From Methylobacterium sp. J-077 (lineage in GTDB: Bacteria > Pseudomonadota > Alphaproteobacteria > Rhizobiales > Beijerinckiaceae): a stretch of 64,000 bases of DNA. Where the stretch lies: the NCBI RefSeq assembly GCF_022829365.1, contig NZ_JAKSYJ010000119.1, forward strand, positions 62,001-126,000, given 5' to 3'. Below the pieces are notes generated by a model. The model was not told where the DNA came from. It saw only the letters and a list, made by a program, of their open reading frames with translations, and did not search any database. Below, one piece after another: positions 35,007-43,493 of this stretch. The position numbers and the translations under genes were made by a program. Every line of letters begins with the position of its first letter. The first letter of the stretch is position 1.

Positions 35007-36347
35007 ATGGATCAGGTCACACCCCGAGACGTGGAGCCGCGCCTGCGCGGACTCTTGGACCTGATCGCAGCCGGCACGCCCGTCTGCGAGCCGGGCCTCG
35101 ACCTCGCGCATGTGGACGCCAGCGGCACGGCCCTCGTCACGGTGGCGCTGGCCGATGCCGAATCCGGCGGCCTTCCGCTCTCGGGGGCGGACCTGTCCCG
35201 CGCCCGGATGGAAGAGGCCGACCTGTCCGGGGCGAATCTGCGCCGGGCGAGCCTCACCGGGGCGGTCGGGCGCTCGACCCGGTTCGTCGCCGCGATCCTG
35301 GAGGAGGCCGACCTGTCCGAGGCGGACATGTCGGGCGCGGATTTCACCGGCATCGTCGCGGGTCAGGTCAAGTTCGCCGCGGCCATGCTGGAGGATGCGC
35401 GCTTCGGGCAGGCCGCGATGCGCTTCGCGGACCTGTCGGGCGCACTTCTGGACGGGGCGAACTTCGCCGAAGCCGACCTCTGGGGCGCGGATTTCTCCGG
35501 CGCCGACGCGGACGATACCGTGTTCCGCGACGCGCGTCTCGACGAGGCCAAGCTCGCCGACGCCAACCTGACCCATGCCGATTTCGAGGGCGCCAGCCTG
35601 ACCAAGGCGTCGCTGGCGGGCTCGCGCCTGCGCGGCGCCAAGTTCACCGGGGCGAAGCTCGACGGCGCCGACCTGTCCGGCGCCGACCTCTCGGACACCG
35701 ACCTCGTCCGGCTCAACCTCGCCACCTGCCGGTTGCGGCATGCCCGCTTCGCCGGCGCCTGGCTCAACGGCACCCGGATGAGCGTCGAGCAGCTCGGCGG
35801 CGCCGTCGGCGAGGAGGTCGCGGGATCCTATGAGCTGGCGCAGGCGAGCTACCTCGCCCTGGAGCAGAACTGGAAGAGCATCGGAAGCCACGATGCGGCG
35901 AGCTGGGCCTACAAGCGCGGCCGCCGGATGGGCCGCTTCCATGCCGGGCGGCAGGCCCGCGAGGCCTGGGTCGAGCGCGACGGGGCCGGGATCCTGCGCC
36001 ACGGCTACCGCTGGACCGCCGACCGCTTCGTCGAGTGGCTGTGCGATTACGGCGAGAGCCTGTCGCGCATCGCCCGGGCCTTCGCGCTCCTGATCGTGGT
36101 GTTCGCCGGGCTCTACGGGCTCACCGGCGGCCTGATCGTGCTGGAGGGCCCGGAGGCGGGGCCGACCTACAACCCGCTCGACCTGATGAGCTACAGCGCG
36201 CTCAACATGATGACCGCCAACCCGCCGGAGATCGGCCTCAAGCCGACCGGGCGGGTCACCAACCTGCTGGTCGGCCTGGAGGGCGCGGTCGGCATCATCC
36301 TGATGGGTCTCTACGGCTTCGTGCTGGGCAACCGCCTGCGCCGGTGA
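35007..36347 (+). CDS. Pentapeptide-repeat protein with channel-like C-terminus
   Basis: A 446-residue protein. Residues about 50-250 are A(D/N)LSGA-type pentapeptide repeats forming a right-handed beta-helix (for example GADLSRARMEEADLSGANL). A helical linker follows (WKSIGSHDAASWAYKRGRRM). Two membrane spans end the protein: ARAFALLIVVFAGLYGLTGG (about 353-372) and LEGAVGIILMGLYGFVLGNR near the end. Between them lies a pore-loop-like segment (YNPLDLMSYSALNMMTANPP). This is the layout of pentapeptide proteins fused to a two-span ion-channel domain, but the TxGYGD filter is absent. It probably sits in the membrane with the helix in the cytosol. Function is unknown. Confidence 0.85.
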   Translation: MDQVTPRDVEPRLRGLLDLIAAGTPVCEPGLDLAHVDASGTALVTVALADAESGGLPLSGADLSRARMEEADLSGANLRRASLTGAVGRSTRFVAAILEEADLSEADMSGADFTGIVAGQVKFAAAMLEDARFGQAAMRFADLSGALLDGANFAEADLWGADFSGADADDTVFRDARLDEAKLADANLTHADFEGASLTKASLAGSRLRGAKFTGAKLDGADLSGADLSDTDLVRLNLATCRLRHARFAGAWLNGTRMSVEQLGGAVGEEVAGSYELAQASYLALEQNWKSIGSHDAASWAYKRGRRMGRFHAGRQAREAWVERDGAGILRHGYRWTADRFVEWLCDYGESLSRIARAFALLIVVFAGLYGLTGGLIVLEGPEAGPTYNPLDLMSYSALNMMTANPPEIGLKPTGRVTNLLVGLEGAVGIILMGLYGFVLGNRLRR

Positions 36348-36353
36348 AAACCG

Positions 36354-36830
36354 TCAGTCGGTCCCGTTGCCGTTCAGCCGCTCGATCAGGATTCCGAGAT
36401 CCTTGCGCAGGGCCTGGATCTCCGGCTCGCTGAGTTCGAGCTGGCACATCACGCTCTCGCGCACCGTCACGGCCTCCGAGCGCAGAGCAGCGCCCTGCTG
36501 GGTCAGCGCGATCTCGACCTCGCGCTCGTCGGACTGGCGCCGGGTCCGGACCAGAAAACCCGCGCTCTCCAGGCGCTTCAGCACCGGCGTGAGCGTGCCG
36601 GAATCGAGCCGCAAGCGCCGGCCGATCTCCGAGACCGTCACGCCGTCCTGCTCCCACAGCACCAGCAGGACCAGATATTGCGGGTAGGTCAGGCCGAGAC
36701 GCTCCAGAAGCGGCCGGTAAGACTTGGTCATCCGATGCGCGGCAGCATAGAGCGCGTAGCAAAGCTGGTTATCGAGCAGGAGCGGATCCGTCACATGCTC
36801 CGTCTCGACCGTGTCCACTGTATACGACAT
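36354..36830 (-). CDS. ohrR: MarR family regulator, OhrR-like
   Basis: A 158-residue winged-helix regulator closely resembling OhrR. LLLDNQLCYALYAAAHRMTK carries the peroxide-sensing Cys24, SYRPLLERLGLTYPQYLVLL is the family signature, and DSGTLTPVLKRLESAGFLVR is the recognition region. Cys129 (VMCQLEL) lies 105 residues after Cys24, the spacing of the two-Cys OhrR class that forms a disulphide on organic hydroperoxide oxidation. The target gene ohr is not adjacent. It is convergent with the pentapeptide gene. Confidence 0.88.
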   Translation of the reverse strand: MSYTVDTVETEHVTDPLLLDNQLCYALYAAAHRMTKSYRPLLERLGLTYPQYLVLLVLWEQDGVTVSEIGRRLRLDSGTLTPVLKRLESAGFLVRTRRQSDEREVEIALTQQGAALRSEAVTVRESVMCQLELSEPEIQALRKDLGILIERLNGNGTD

Positions 36831-36944
36831 GTGTCTCGCCCATCGCGGTCCGAGTGCCGCTTGTCTCGCACCGCGACCGCGGGTTGGTCATCCTAGCATA
36901 ACATGCTCACCACGCGCGCAAACGCCTGCGCGACCAGCCCTTTC

Positions 36945-38402
36945 TCAACAACCCCGGCGCCCGGGCGCTCCGTCGCCTGGCGATGACAAGTTCGACAGGC
37001 TGTTCAAGAACCCGGATTCGTCCTCCAGCGTACGAAGGTCGAGCATGATGGCATCGCCGCTGATGCGGCCGATCACCGGCACCGGCAGGCCGCGCAGGCG
37101 TTCGGCGAGGCGCTTGCAGCGGCCCCCGGCGCCGCGGCGCCCGCCCTCCCCCTCCGGAGTCAGCACCAGGGCGGCGCTGGGCAGGGTCTCCACCGGCAGT
37201 GCTCCGGAGCCGATCTGGCTGATGCACTCCGTCACCGAGACCGTGGCCCACCCGGACAACCGCGCGGCGACGGCCTGCGCGATGGCGCGGGCCTGCACGT
37301 CGATCGCTGCACGCGTGCGGGTGAGCAGGCGCAGGGTCGGCAGTTCCTCGGGCAGCCGCTCCGGGTGGAGGTAGAGGCGCAGCACCGCCTCCAGGGCCGC
37401 GTAGGTCATCTTGTCGACGCGCAGGGCCCGCTTCAGCGGGTTCTTGCGCACCCGGGCGATCAGGTCCTTGCGACCGGCCACGATCCCGCACTGGACCGCA
37501 CCGAGCAGCTTGTCGCCGCTGAACGTCACGACATCGGCCCGCGCCAGGGCGGCCCGGACGGTCGGCTCGGGGGGCAGGCCGTAAGCGGCGAGGTCGACGA
37601 GGCTGCCGCTGCCGAGATCCTCCGCCAGGGGCACGCCGTGCTCCCGGCAGAGGGCGTGGAGCGCCAGCGGCTCCGCCTCCGCGGTGAAGCCGGTGATCGC
37701 GTAGTTGCTCGGATGCACCTTCATGACCAGGCCGGTGCGCGGGCCGAGCACCTCGGCGAAGTCGCGCAGATGGGTCCGGTTGGTGGTGCCGACCTCGCGC
37801 AGGCGGCAGCCGGCCCGGGCCATCACGTCGGGCACCCGGAACGAGCCGCCGATCTCCACGAGCTCGCCGCGCGAGACGACGACTTCCTTGCGCATGGCGA
37901 GCGCGTTCAGCACCAGCAGGACCGCGGCGGCGTTGTTGTTGACCACCACGGCGGCCTCGGCCCCGGTCAGGCGGCAGATCAGGGCCTCGACGTGGTCGTC
38001 GCGCTCGCCCCTGGCGCCGGTGGCGAGATCGAATTCGAGGTTGCTCGCCTGGACCATCACGGCGGCCACCGCCTCGGCGGCCGAGCGCGGCAGCAGCGCC
38101 CGGCCGAGATTGGTGTGCAGCACCGTGCCGGTGAGGTTGAAGACCGGCCGCAGAGACGGCCGCCGCTCGGCGGCGAGCCATTCGGCCGCCGCGGATCGGA
38201 TCGCCGCCTCGTCCGGCACCGGGCCGCCCGCCGCGCGGATCCCGGCGAGGATGGCCCGCACCGCTTCGGTGAAGGCCGTGCGCCCATAAGCGGCGAGGAT
38301 GTCATCCGGGGCCCCGCCGACGAGACGCTCGACGGAGGGGATCCGTCGCGGGGCCTGTGCGGCGGCATCAGGGGTCGGGCCGGGTGCTGCGGAGCGTGTC
38401 AT
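36945..38402 (-). CDS. selA: L-seryl-tRNA(Sec) selenium transferase
   Basis: A 485-residue PLP enzyme that converts Ser-tRNA(Sec) to Sec-tRNA(Sec). [39 protein letters not shown] and [11 protein letters not shown] are family segments; the PLP lysine is in [38 protein letters not shown] follows. The length is normal. The usual downstream partner selB is not here; ohrR follows instead. It is divergent from the SDR gene. selB, selC and selD must be elsewhere if it works. Confidence 0.94.
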   Translation of the reverse strand: MTRSAAPGPTPDAAAQAPRRIPSVERLVGGAPDDILAAYGRTAFTEAVRAILAGIRAAGGPVPDEAAIRSAAAEWLAAERRPSLRPVFNLTGTVLHTNLGRALLPRSAAEAVAAVMVQASNLEFDLATGARGERDDHVEALICRLTGAEAAVVVNNNAAAVLLVLNALAMRKEVVVSRGELVEIGGSFRVPDVMARAGCRLREVGTTNRTHLRDFAEVLGPRTGLVMKVHPSNYAITGFTAEAEPLALHALCREHGVPLAEDLGSGSLVDLAAYGLPPEPTVRAALARADVVTFSGDKLLGAVQCGIVAGRKDLIARVRKNPLKRALRVDKMTYAALEAVLRLYLHPERLPEELPTLRLLTRTRAAIDVQARAIAQAVAARLSGWATVSVTECISQIGSGALPVETLPSAALVLTPEGEGGRRGAGGRCKRLAERLRGLPVPVIGRISGDAIMLDLRTLEDESGFLNSLSNLSSPGDGAPGRRGC

Positions 38403-38651
38403 GTGCCGCTGAGAGATAACGACGCCCGCGCGCAGGACCAGCCCGGTACGTCATGCGATCCCCGCAGGATCGGCAGTCGGGCGGCCGGTCGGTCATGCCC
38501 TCGGGCCTGGCAGACTGCGCGTCGATGCTCTGTCGCGCACTCTCGCGACGGCCGGCCGAAGCGCCTGCGACCCGATCACCCCCGGCCGGTCCGGAACCAG
38601 GCCGCCCGTCGGGCGACTACCCCTCAGCGTGAACGCGGACGGGGAAGACCG

Positions 38652-39665
38652 ATGAAGCACAAGCCGCTGAGCGAGCAGGTCGTGGTGATCACCGGCGCGT
38701 CGTCCGGGATCGGCCTCGCGACGGCCCGGATGGCGGCGGAGCGCGGCGCCCGGGTCGTGCTGGCCGCCCGCAGCGGTGAGGCCCTGGCGCGGATCCAGGC
38801 CGAGATCGAGGGGGTCGGCGGCAAGGCGCTTCACGTGGTCGCCGATGTCGGCAATCGCGCGGAAGTCCAGACAATCGCCGACCGGGCGATCGCGACGTTC
38901 GGCGGCTTCGACACCTGGGTCAACGTCGCGGGCGCCTCGATCTACGGCCGCCTGCGCGAGATCAGCGACGCGGACCATCAACGGCTGATCCAGACCAATC
39001 TCTGGGGCACGATCTATGGGTCCCTGGTCGCCGTGGAGCACCTGCACGAGCAGGGCGGCGCGCTGATCAATGTCGGCAGCATCGCCTCCGACCTCGCCTT
39101 CCCGTTCCAGGGCATGTACGCGGCCTCGAAGCACGCCGTGAAAGGCTTCACCGACGCCCTCCGCATGGAACTGATGGTCGAGGATGCGCCGATCTCGGTG
39201 ACCCTGGTCAAGCCGGCCTCGATCGACACGCCGCTGCCGCAGCGGGCGCGCAACTACATGGACCGCGAGCCGAGCCTGCCGCCGCCGATCTACCCGCCCG
39301 CGGAGGTCGCCAACGCGATCCTGCACGCGGCCGTGCACCCGCAGCGCGACATCTTCGTCGGGGGCGCCGGCAAGGCCTTCGTCGCCGGCAAGCAATTCGC
39401 CCCGGGCGCCTACGATTACCTGGCCCCGGCGATCATCGCGATGCAGAAGCGCGGCATCCCGCCCCGCGACCCGGCCGGCGCCCTGCACGCGCCGGTCTCT
39501 GCCGGCGCCACGCGCGGCGACCCGCCCGTCTACGTCATGCGCACCAGTGCCTACACCCGGGCGAGCCTTCACCCTTTGGCCACGGCGGCGGGTCTGCTCG
39601 GGGTCGGCGCGGTGGCGGTCCTGGCGCTGATCGGGACCGCTCCGGCCCGCAGGAAGCGCCTGTAA
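38652..39665 (+). CDS. SDR family oxidoreductase with C-terminal membrane anchor
   Basis: A 337-residue short-chain dehydrogenase. VVVITGASSGIGLATARMAA is the NAD(P) motif, NVAGASIYGR replaces NNAG, INVGSIASD gives the serine, and MYAASKHAVKGF the Y-x3-K. Beyond the SDR core a proline-rich tail leads to a membrane span (LATAAGLLGVGAVAVLALIG) near the C-terminus. GGGGAAG precedes the ATG. The hydrolase gene starts with TTG immediately after the stop, so the two form an operon. The substrate is unknown. Confidence 0.87.
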   Translation: MKHKPLSEQVVVITGASSGIGLATARMAAERGARVVLAARSGEALARIQAEIEGVGGKALHVVADVGNRAEVQTIADRAIATFGGFDTWVNVAGASIYGRLREISDADHQRLIQTNLWGTIYGSLVAVEHLHEQGGALINVGSIASDLAFPFQGMYAASKHAVKGFTDALRMELMVEDAPISVTLVKPASIDTPLPQRARNYMDREPSLPPPIYPPAEVANAILHAAVHPQRDIFVGGAGKAFVAGKQFAPGAYDYLAPAIIAMQKRGIPPRDPAGALHAPVSAGATRGDPPVYVMRTSAYTRASLHPLATAAGLLGVGAVAVLALIGTAPARRKRL

Positions 39666-40583
39666 TTGGCCCTCGCCGCGCGCTCCCTCCCGGGGCCGGC
39701 CCAGCCGACGCGGGATGAGCAGGCCGATCCCCGCATCGTTCCGCGCCGGTTCGTCCACCTGCCCGACGACCGGACCATCGCGTATGCCGAGACGGGGGCG
39801 GGCCCCGACCTCGTGGCGATCCACGGCACGCTGATGTGCCTGGAGGACCAATGGCTCGGGCCGGTGCCGGCCCTGGCCCAGCATTTCCGGGTGGTCGCCG
39901 TCGACCGCCCCGGCCACGGGTTCAGCCTGCGACCGCGGGGACGCGGCGCCGACATCTGGGATCAGGCCGCGCGCATCCGGGACGCCGTCCAGCGCTTGGA
40001 TTTGAAGCGTCCGGTGATTCTCGGGCACTCGTTCGGCGGCGCGGTCGCCCTGGCCTACAGGATGCTCTACCCGGACGAGATCGCCGGAATCGTCGCCCTG
40101 GCGCCAGTCTGCTTCCCGGAATTGCGCCTGGAGCACCTGCTGTTCGGGCCGCGGGCATTGCCCTTCGGCGGCGATCTCCTGACCCGGATCCTGCACGCAT
40201 CGAGCGATCCGGCCCTGCTGCTGCTGCTCTGGAACGCGATGTTCCTGCCCCAGGCGATGCCGCAGCGCTTTCGCCGTAACTTTCCGTTCGCGCTGGCCGG
40301 CCGCGCCGCGCAGATCACCGCCGAAGGCGAGGATGCCGGCCGGCTGTGGCCAGGGCTCACGCGCAGCGCGATGCGCTACCGGACGCTCGACGTTCCCACG
40401 CATATCCTGTGCGGCAGCGCCGACCTCGTGGTGAACACGCTGATGCACGGGCTCCCCGCCAGCCGGATGATCCCAGGGGCGACCTTCGAGCTGCTGCCCG
40501 GCGCCGGCCACATGGTCCAACAGTTCCACGCCGACACGATCGTGCGGGCGGTGCGGACAGTGCGGCTGCGGTCCGGTGCGTGA
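39666..40583 (+). CDS. Alpha/beta hydrolase
   Basis: A 305-residue alpha/beta-hydrolase fold protein. The nucleophile elbow is ILGHSFGGAVALAY (Ser near residue 121), the oxyanion segment LVAIHGTLMCLED is near residue 50, and the catalytic His is in PGAGHMVQQFH near the end. DRPGHGFS precedes the elbow. The apparent start is a TTG directly abutting the SDR stop, indicating coupling; an internal start is possible because the first 25 residues are unconserved. The substrate is unknown. Confidence 0.83.
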   Translation: MALAARSLPGPAQPTRDEQADPRIVPRRFVHLPDDRTIAYAETGAGPDLVAIHGTLMCLEDQWLGPVPALAQHFRVVAVDRPGHGFSLRPRGRGADIWDQAARIRDAVQRLDLKRPVILGHSFGGAVALAYRMLYPDEIAGIVALAPVCFPELRLEHLLFGPRALPFGGDLLTRILHASSDPALLLLLWNAMFLPQAMPQRFRRNFPFALAGRAAQITAEGEDAGRLWPGLTRSAMRYRTLDVPTHILCGSADLVVNTLMHGLPASRMIPGATFELLPGAGHMVQQFHADTIVRAVRTVRLRSGA

Positions 40584-40586
40584 GGT

Positions 40587-41618
40587 TCATTGCCCGCCGG
40601 GTCCCGGCTCCGCGCGACCCGGCAAGCCTGGCGTGGCTCCGGCGAGGATCGCCGCCAAGTCGCCGGTGTCGAGGTTGCCGCCGGAGAGAACCACGCCGAC
40701 GCTTCGGCCGAGGTTCCTGTCCCGCTCCTTGAGCAATCCCGCCAGCGCGGCCGCACCCGCGCCTTCCGCGACGTTGTGGGTGCAGCGATAGAGAACCCGC
40801 ACGGCCTCGGCGATCGCGCGGTCCGAGACCGCCACGATATCGTCCGCGCCCCTGGCGTAGAGGGCGAGGGCTTCCGGCACGGGCACACGCACCGCCAAGC
40901 CGTCCGCGAAGGTCCGCGGACTGGCGGTCGCCACCGGCCTGCCGGCCCGGACCGACAGCAGCGCGCCTTGCGCTTGGTCGGACACCACCCCGACGATCCG
41001 CGTCCCGAGCCCGAGGGCATCGCGCGCGGCGATCACGCCGCAGATGCCCGAGCCGCACCCGATCGGAACATAGACGGTCTCGAGATCCGGCTTCGCCTCG
41101 AACATCTCGACGCCGTAGGTTGCCACGCCGCGCACCAGTTCGCGGTGGAATGGCGGCACAGGGAACAGGCCTTCGCGGGCGGCAACCCGCATCGCTTCCT
41201 CGCGGGCCTCGTCGAAATCGGTGCCGAAGACGCGCAGGTCGGCCCCGTAGGCGCGCATGGCGTCGTTCTTCTCCGGCGCGTTGCCGTGCGGGACATAGAT
41301 GACTGCGGCCAATCCGGCCGCGACGGCCGCGCGCGCCTGGCTTTGGCCATGGTTGCCGCGCGTCGCGGTCACGATGCCGGCGCATCCCGGATGGGTGCGC
41401 CGCAGCCAATCGATGAACGTGATGCCGCCGCGCACCTTGAACGCCCCGGTGGGTGCGTGGTTCTCGTGCTTGATCCAGACCTGTGCGCCGGTCGCCTCGG
41501 ATAGCTGGGGCCAATGGTGCAGGGGCGTCGCGCGCATGTCGGCATGCACACGGCCACAGGCCGCTTTCAGGTCTTCGTAGGAGAACAGCATCGCCTCATC
41601 GCTCGCTTGCCGACTCAT
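40587..41618 (-). CDS. Threonine dehydratase-like PLP enzyme
   Basis: A 343-residue fold type II PLP protein of the threonine/serine dehydratase group. The PLP lysine is in NHAPTGAFKVRGG. TATRGNHGQSQARAA is the substrate-binding loop and GCGSGICGVIAA the phosphate-binding glycine loop. NVAEGAGAAALAGL and SGGNLD are conserved near the end. There is no ACT domain, so it is the catabolic-like short form. The start at 41618 (MSRQASDE) is used; the frame is open upstream. The substrate may not be threonine. It is convergent with the hydrolase and divergent from the AraC remnant. Confidence 0.85.
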   Translation of the reverse strand: MSRQASDEAMLFSYEDLKAACGRVHADMRATPLHHWPQLSEATGAQVWIKHENHAPTGAFKVRGGITFIDWLRRTHPGCAGIVTATRGNHGQSQARAAVAAGLAAVIYVPHGNAPEKNDAMRAYGADLRVFGTDFDEAREEAMRVAAREGLFPVPPFHRELVRGVATYGVEMFEAKPDLETVYVPIGCGSGICGVIAARDALGLGTRIVGVVSDQAQGALLSVRAGRPVATASPRTFADGLAVRVPVPEALALYARGADDIVAVSDRAIAEAVRVLYRCTHNVAEGAGAAALAGLLKERDRNLGRSVGVVLSGGNLDTGDLAAILAGATPGLPGRAEPGPGGQ

Positions 41619-41667
41619 TCGGTCGGCGCGATAATGCCCGCAGGGCGCTGGGGGTGTCTTGAACGGA

Positions 41668-42479
41668 ATGCATGCCCATTCCCAGATCGCCAATCTGGCA
41701 GTCGCGGGGACGAGGGTGGAACTCTGGCCCGGTGCGGCCTACGTGGTCGACACAACCTGTGTCGCCGCGACGCTCGGATTTGCGTTCGAGGGGCAGCACG
41801 GGATCGACGCGATCGACACCGGGCGCCGGCGACCGTTCCGGCGGCGGATCAACAGTCTCGCCTGGATCCCGCCCGGCTGCCCGGTCTATTCCCAGTCCGA
41901 TCGCGGCGGCGAGTATCTGGTGATCCAGGCCGTCCCTCCCGAACGGATCGGGCATGCCGATGCCGGGCAACGCCCGGTGACCAACGTGTTCGGCGCGGAC
42001 GCCGTCGCGGTCGCGTACCGGATCCGGCTCGCCGTGCTGACCGGCGACACCGTTGGGTGTGCGGCGGCGGTGGACCACCTCTGCGCCTGCCTGCTGGACT
42101 GGTTCTTCCGAGGTCGAGATCCGAGCCACGACTGGCTCACGGACAGGCGCCTCGCGGCGGTCGATCGCTATCTCGACCGGCACATGCACGAGAGCATATG
42201 CATCGCCGACTGGCGGCCGAACTGGACCTCTCGGTCGGCTTCCTCGTGCTGGCCTTCCGCAAGGCGCTCGGCGTGACGCCGCACCGCTACCTGATGGAGC
42301 GGCGCTTGGCGCGCGCGCGGACGCAGCTCGCATCGGGCCAGACCATCGCCGCTGCCGCGCAGGAATACGGTTTCGCAGACCAAGCCCATCTCACGCGCCA
42401 TATGCGCCGGACCCTCGGGATGACACCGGGAGCGTATCGCCGCGCGGTGTCGGACGCAGCGGGGCCTCTACCGGGATAA
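41668..42479 (+). pseudogene. AraC family regulator, frameshifted
   Basis: An AraC-type gene in two frames. From the ATG at 41668 the sensor part runs to about ESICIAD (42210), then this frame turns to SARRSA and stops at 42276. A second frame carries the complete HTH region (LAAELDLSVGFLVLAFRKAL, AQEYGFADQAHLTRHMRRTL) to 42479. GCCGACTGGCGG at the junction would restore ADLAAELDL if one C were added after GCCGAC, so a one-base loss near 42210 explains it. This is either a real mutation or a sequencing error. The regulator is divergent from the PLP enzyme gene, its likely target. Confidence 0.85.
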
Positions 42480-42576
42480 TTCCAGCCTGCTTCAAGCTGG
42501 CCCTATCAACGAGAGCCGCCGCGAAACGCTCCCGGCGTCGGCCGGGTGCAAGATCGGTCAAAGGATTGCCGTTCCC

Positions 42577-42652
42577 TGGTGGGCGGTGACGGGCTCGAAC
42601 CGCCGACCCTCTCCGTGTAAAGGAGACGCTCTACCAACTGAGCTAACCGCCC
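42577..42652 (-). tRNA. tRNA-Val(TAC)
   Basis: A 76-base cloverleaf with encoded CCA. The acceptor stem GGGCGGT pairs with ACCGCCC, the D arm is GCTC/GAGC, the anticodon loop CTTTACA gives anticodon TAC, and the T loop is GGTTCGAGCCC. It lies between the AraC remnant and the racemase-like gene. Confidence 0.95.
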
Positions 42653-42701
42653 GGCGGCCGATCGTTACGGCATGGGGTCGGTGCGAGGCAAGGGGGCGTG
42701 G

Positions 42702-43421
42702 TCAGGAGGCGGCGAGCCGGCTTGCGAGCCCCGGCGCCAGGCCGATACTTTCCACCGGGGTCGGGCCGGGTGTCGGTGCCGGGGGTGCCGCCGCGGCGGC
42801 CAGGACCGCACGGGTGCCGGCTTCCACCGAGCAGATCAGCTTGCACGAGACCTGCGGGGCGAGGCGCTGGGCGAGGCCTGCGAGGCCGGCGCCGCCGAGG
42901 ATCACGGTGGCCGCGCCGGCTTCGTGGCAGTCCCGGCAGGCCTGAGCCAGGGCGGCGAGGGCGCGATCCGGCTCCCGCGCGATCTCACCGCCACTCGGGG
43001 CGACCGTGGTGATCGCGGCGAGGTGATCGGATAGGCCGAGCGTGCCGACGAATTCCTCGAGCATCGGCTTCCAGGCCGCGCCGCCGGTGACGATGCCGAA
43101 TCGGCCGGCGGCGGCCTCGCGGCAAGCGGCCTCGGCCATGCCGACCACCGGGACCGGCGACAATTCCCGCAGGGCGAGGAGGCCGGGATCGCCGAAGCAA
43201 GCGAGGTAGACCGCGTCGCACCCATCCCTGTGTTCCGCCAGGGCGTCGAGGGCGGCATGGCCGGCGATGGCCGAAGCCGCCCGGCTCGCGATGTAGCGGG
43301 CGCCGAAGCGGCCGGTCACCGCCCGCAGCTCGGCCCGGTCGCCGATCTGGCGGCGCACATGGGCGGCCACGAGATCGGTCACGGCCTGGCTGGTGTTGGG
43401 GTTGATCAGCAGGATGCGCAT
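42702..43421 (-). CDS. Aspartate/glutamate racemase family protein
   Basis: A 239-residue protein of the hydantoin/Asp-Glu racemase fold. MRILLINPNTSQAVTDLV starts it, and YLACFGDPGLLALRE keeps the first catalytic Cys. The second catalytic position, normally Cys in LGCAG, is Gly (VILGGAGLAGLAQRL), so a two-base racemase mechanism looks unlikely. It may be a single-Cys isomerase or decarboxylase relative. The start at 43421 fits the family. A terminator of lon lies just upstream. Confidence 0.82.
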   Translation of the reverse strand: MRILLINPNTSQAVTDLVAAHVRRQIGDRAELRAVTGRFGARYIASRAASAIAGHAALDALAEHRDGCDAVYLACFGDPGLLALRELSPVPVVGMAEAACREAAAGRFGIVTGGAAWKPMLEEFVGTLGLSDHLAAITTVAPSGGEIAREPDRALAALAQACRDCHEAGAATVILGGAGLAGLAQRLAPQVSCKLICSVEAGTRAVLAAAAAPPAPTPGPTPVESIGLAPGLASRLAAS

Positions 43422-43438
43422 CGCCGGGCTCTCCCCAC

Positions 43439-43469
43439 AAAAAAGCCCCCGGAGCCAGGCTCCGGAGGC
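43439..43469 (-). terminator. Intrinsic terminator after lon
   Basis: On the minus strand GCCTCCGGAGC, a CTG loop and GCTCCGGGGGC (11 pairs, one wobble) are followed by six T residues (43439-43444). It lies 25 bases beyond the lon stop. Confidence 0.9.
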
Positions 43470-43493
43470 CGATGTCGTCACGTCACAGGTCGG

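Noticed and set aside
37365-39665. A 766-codon plus-strand frame that contains the SDR gene
   Set aside because: Its first 430 codons are antisense to selA. Only the part from 38652 matches an SDR, with its own ribosome site.
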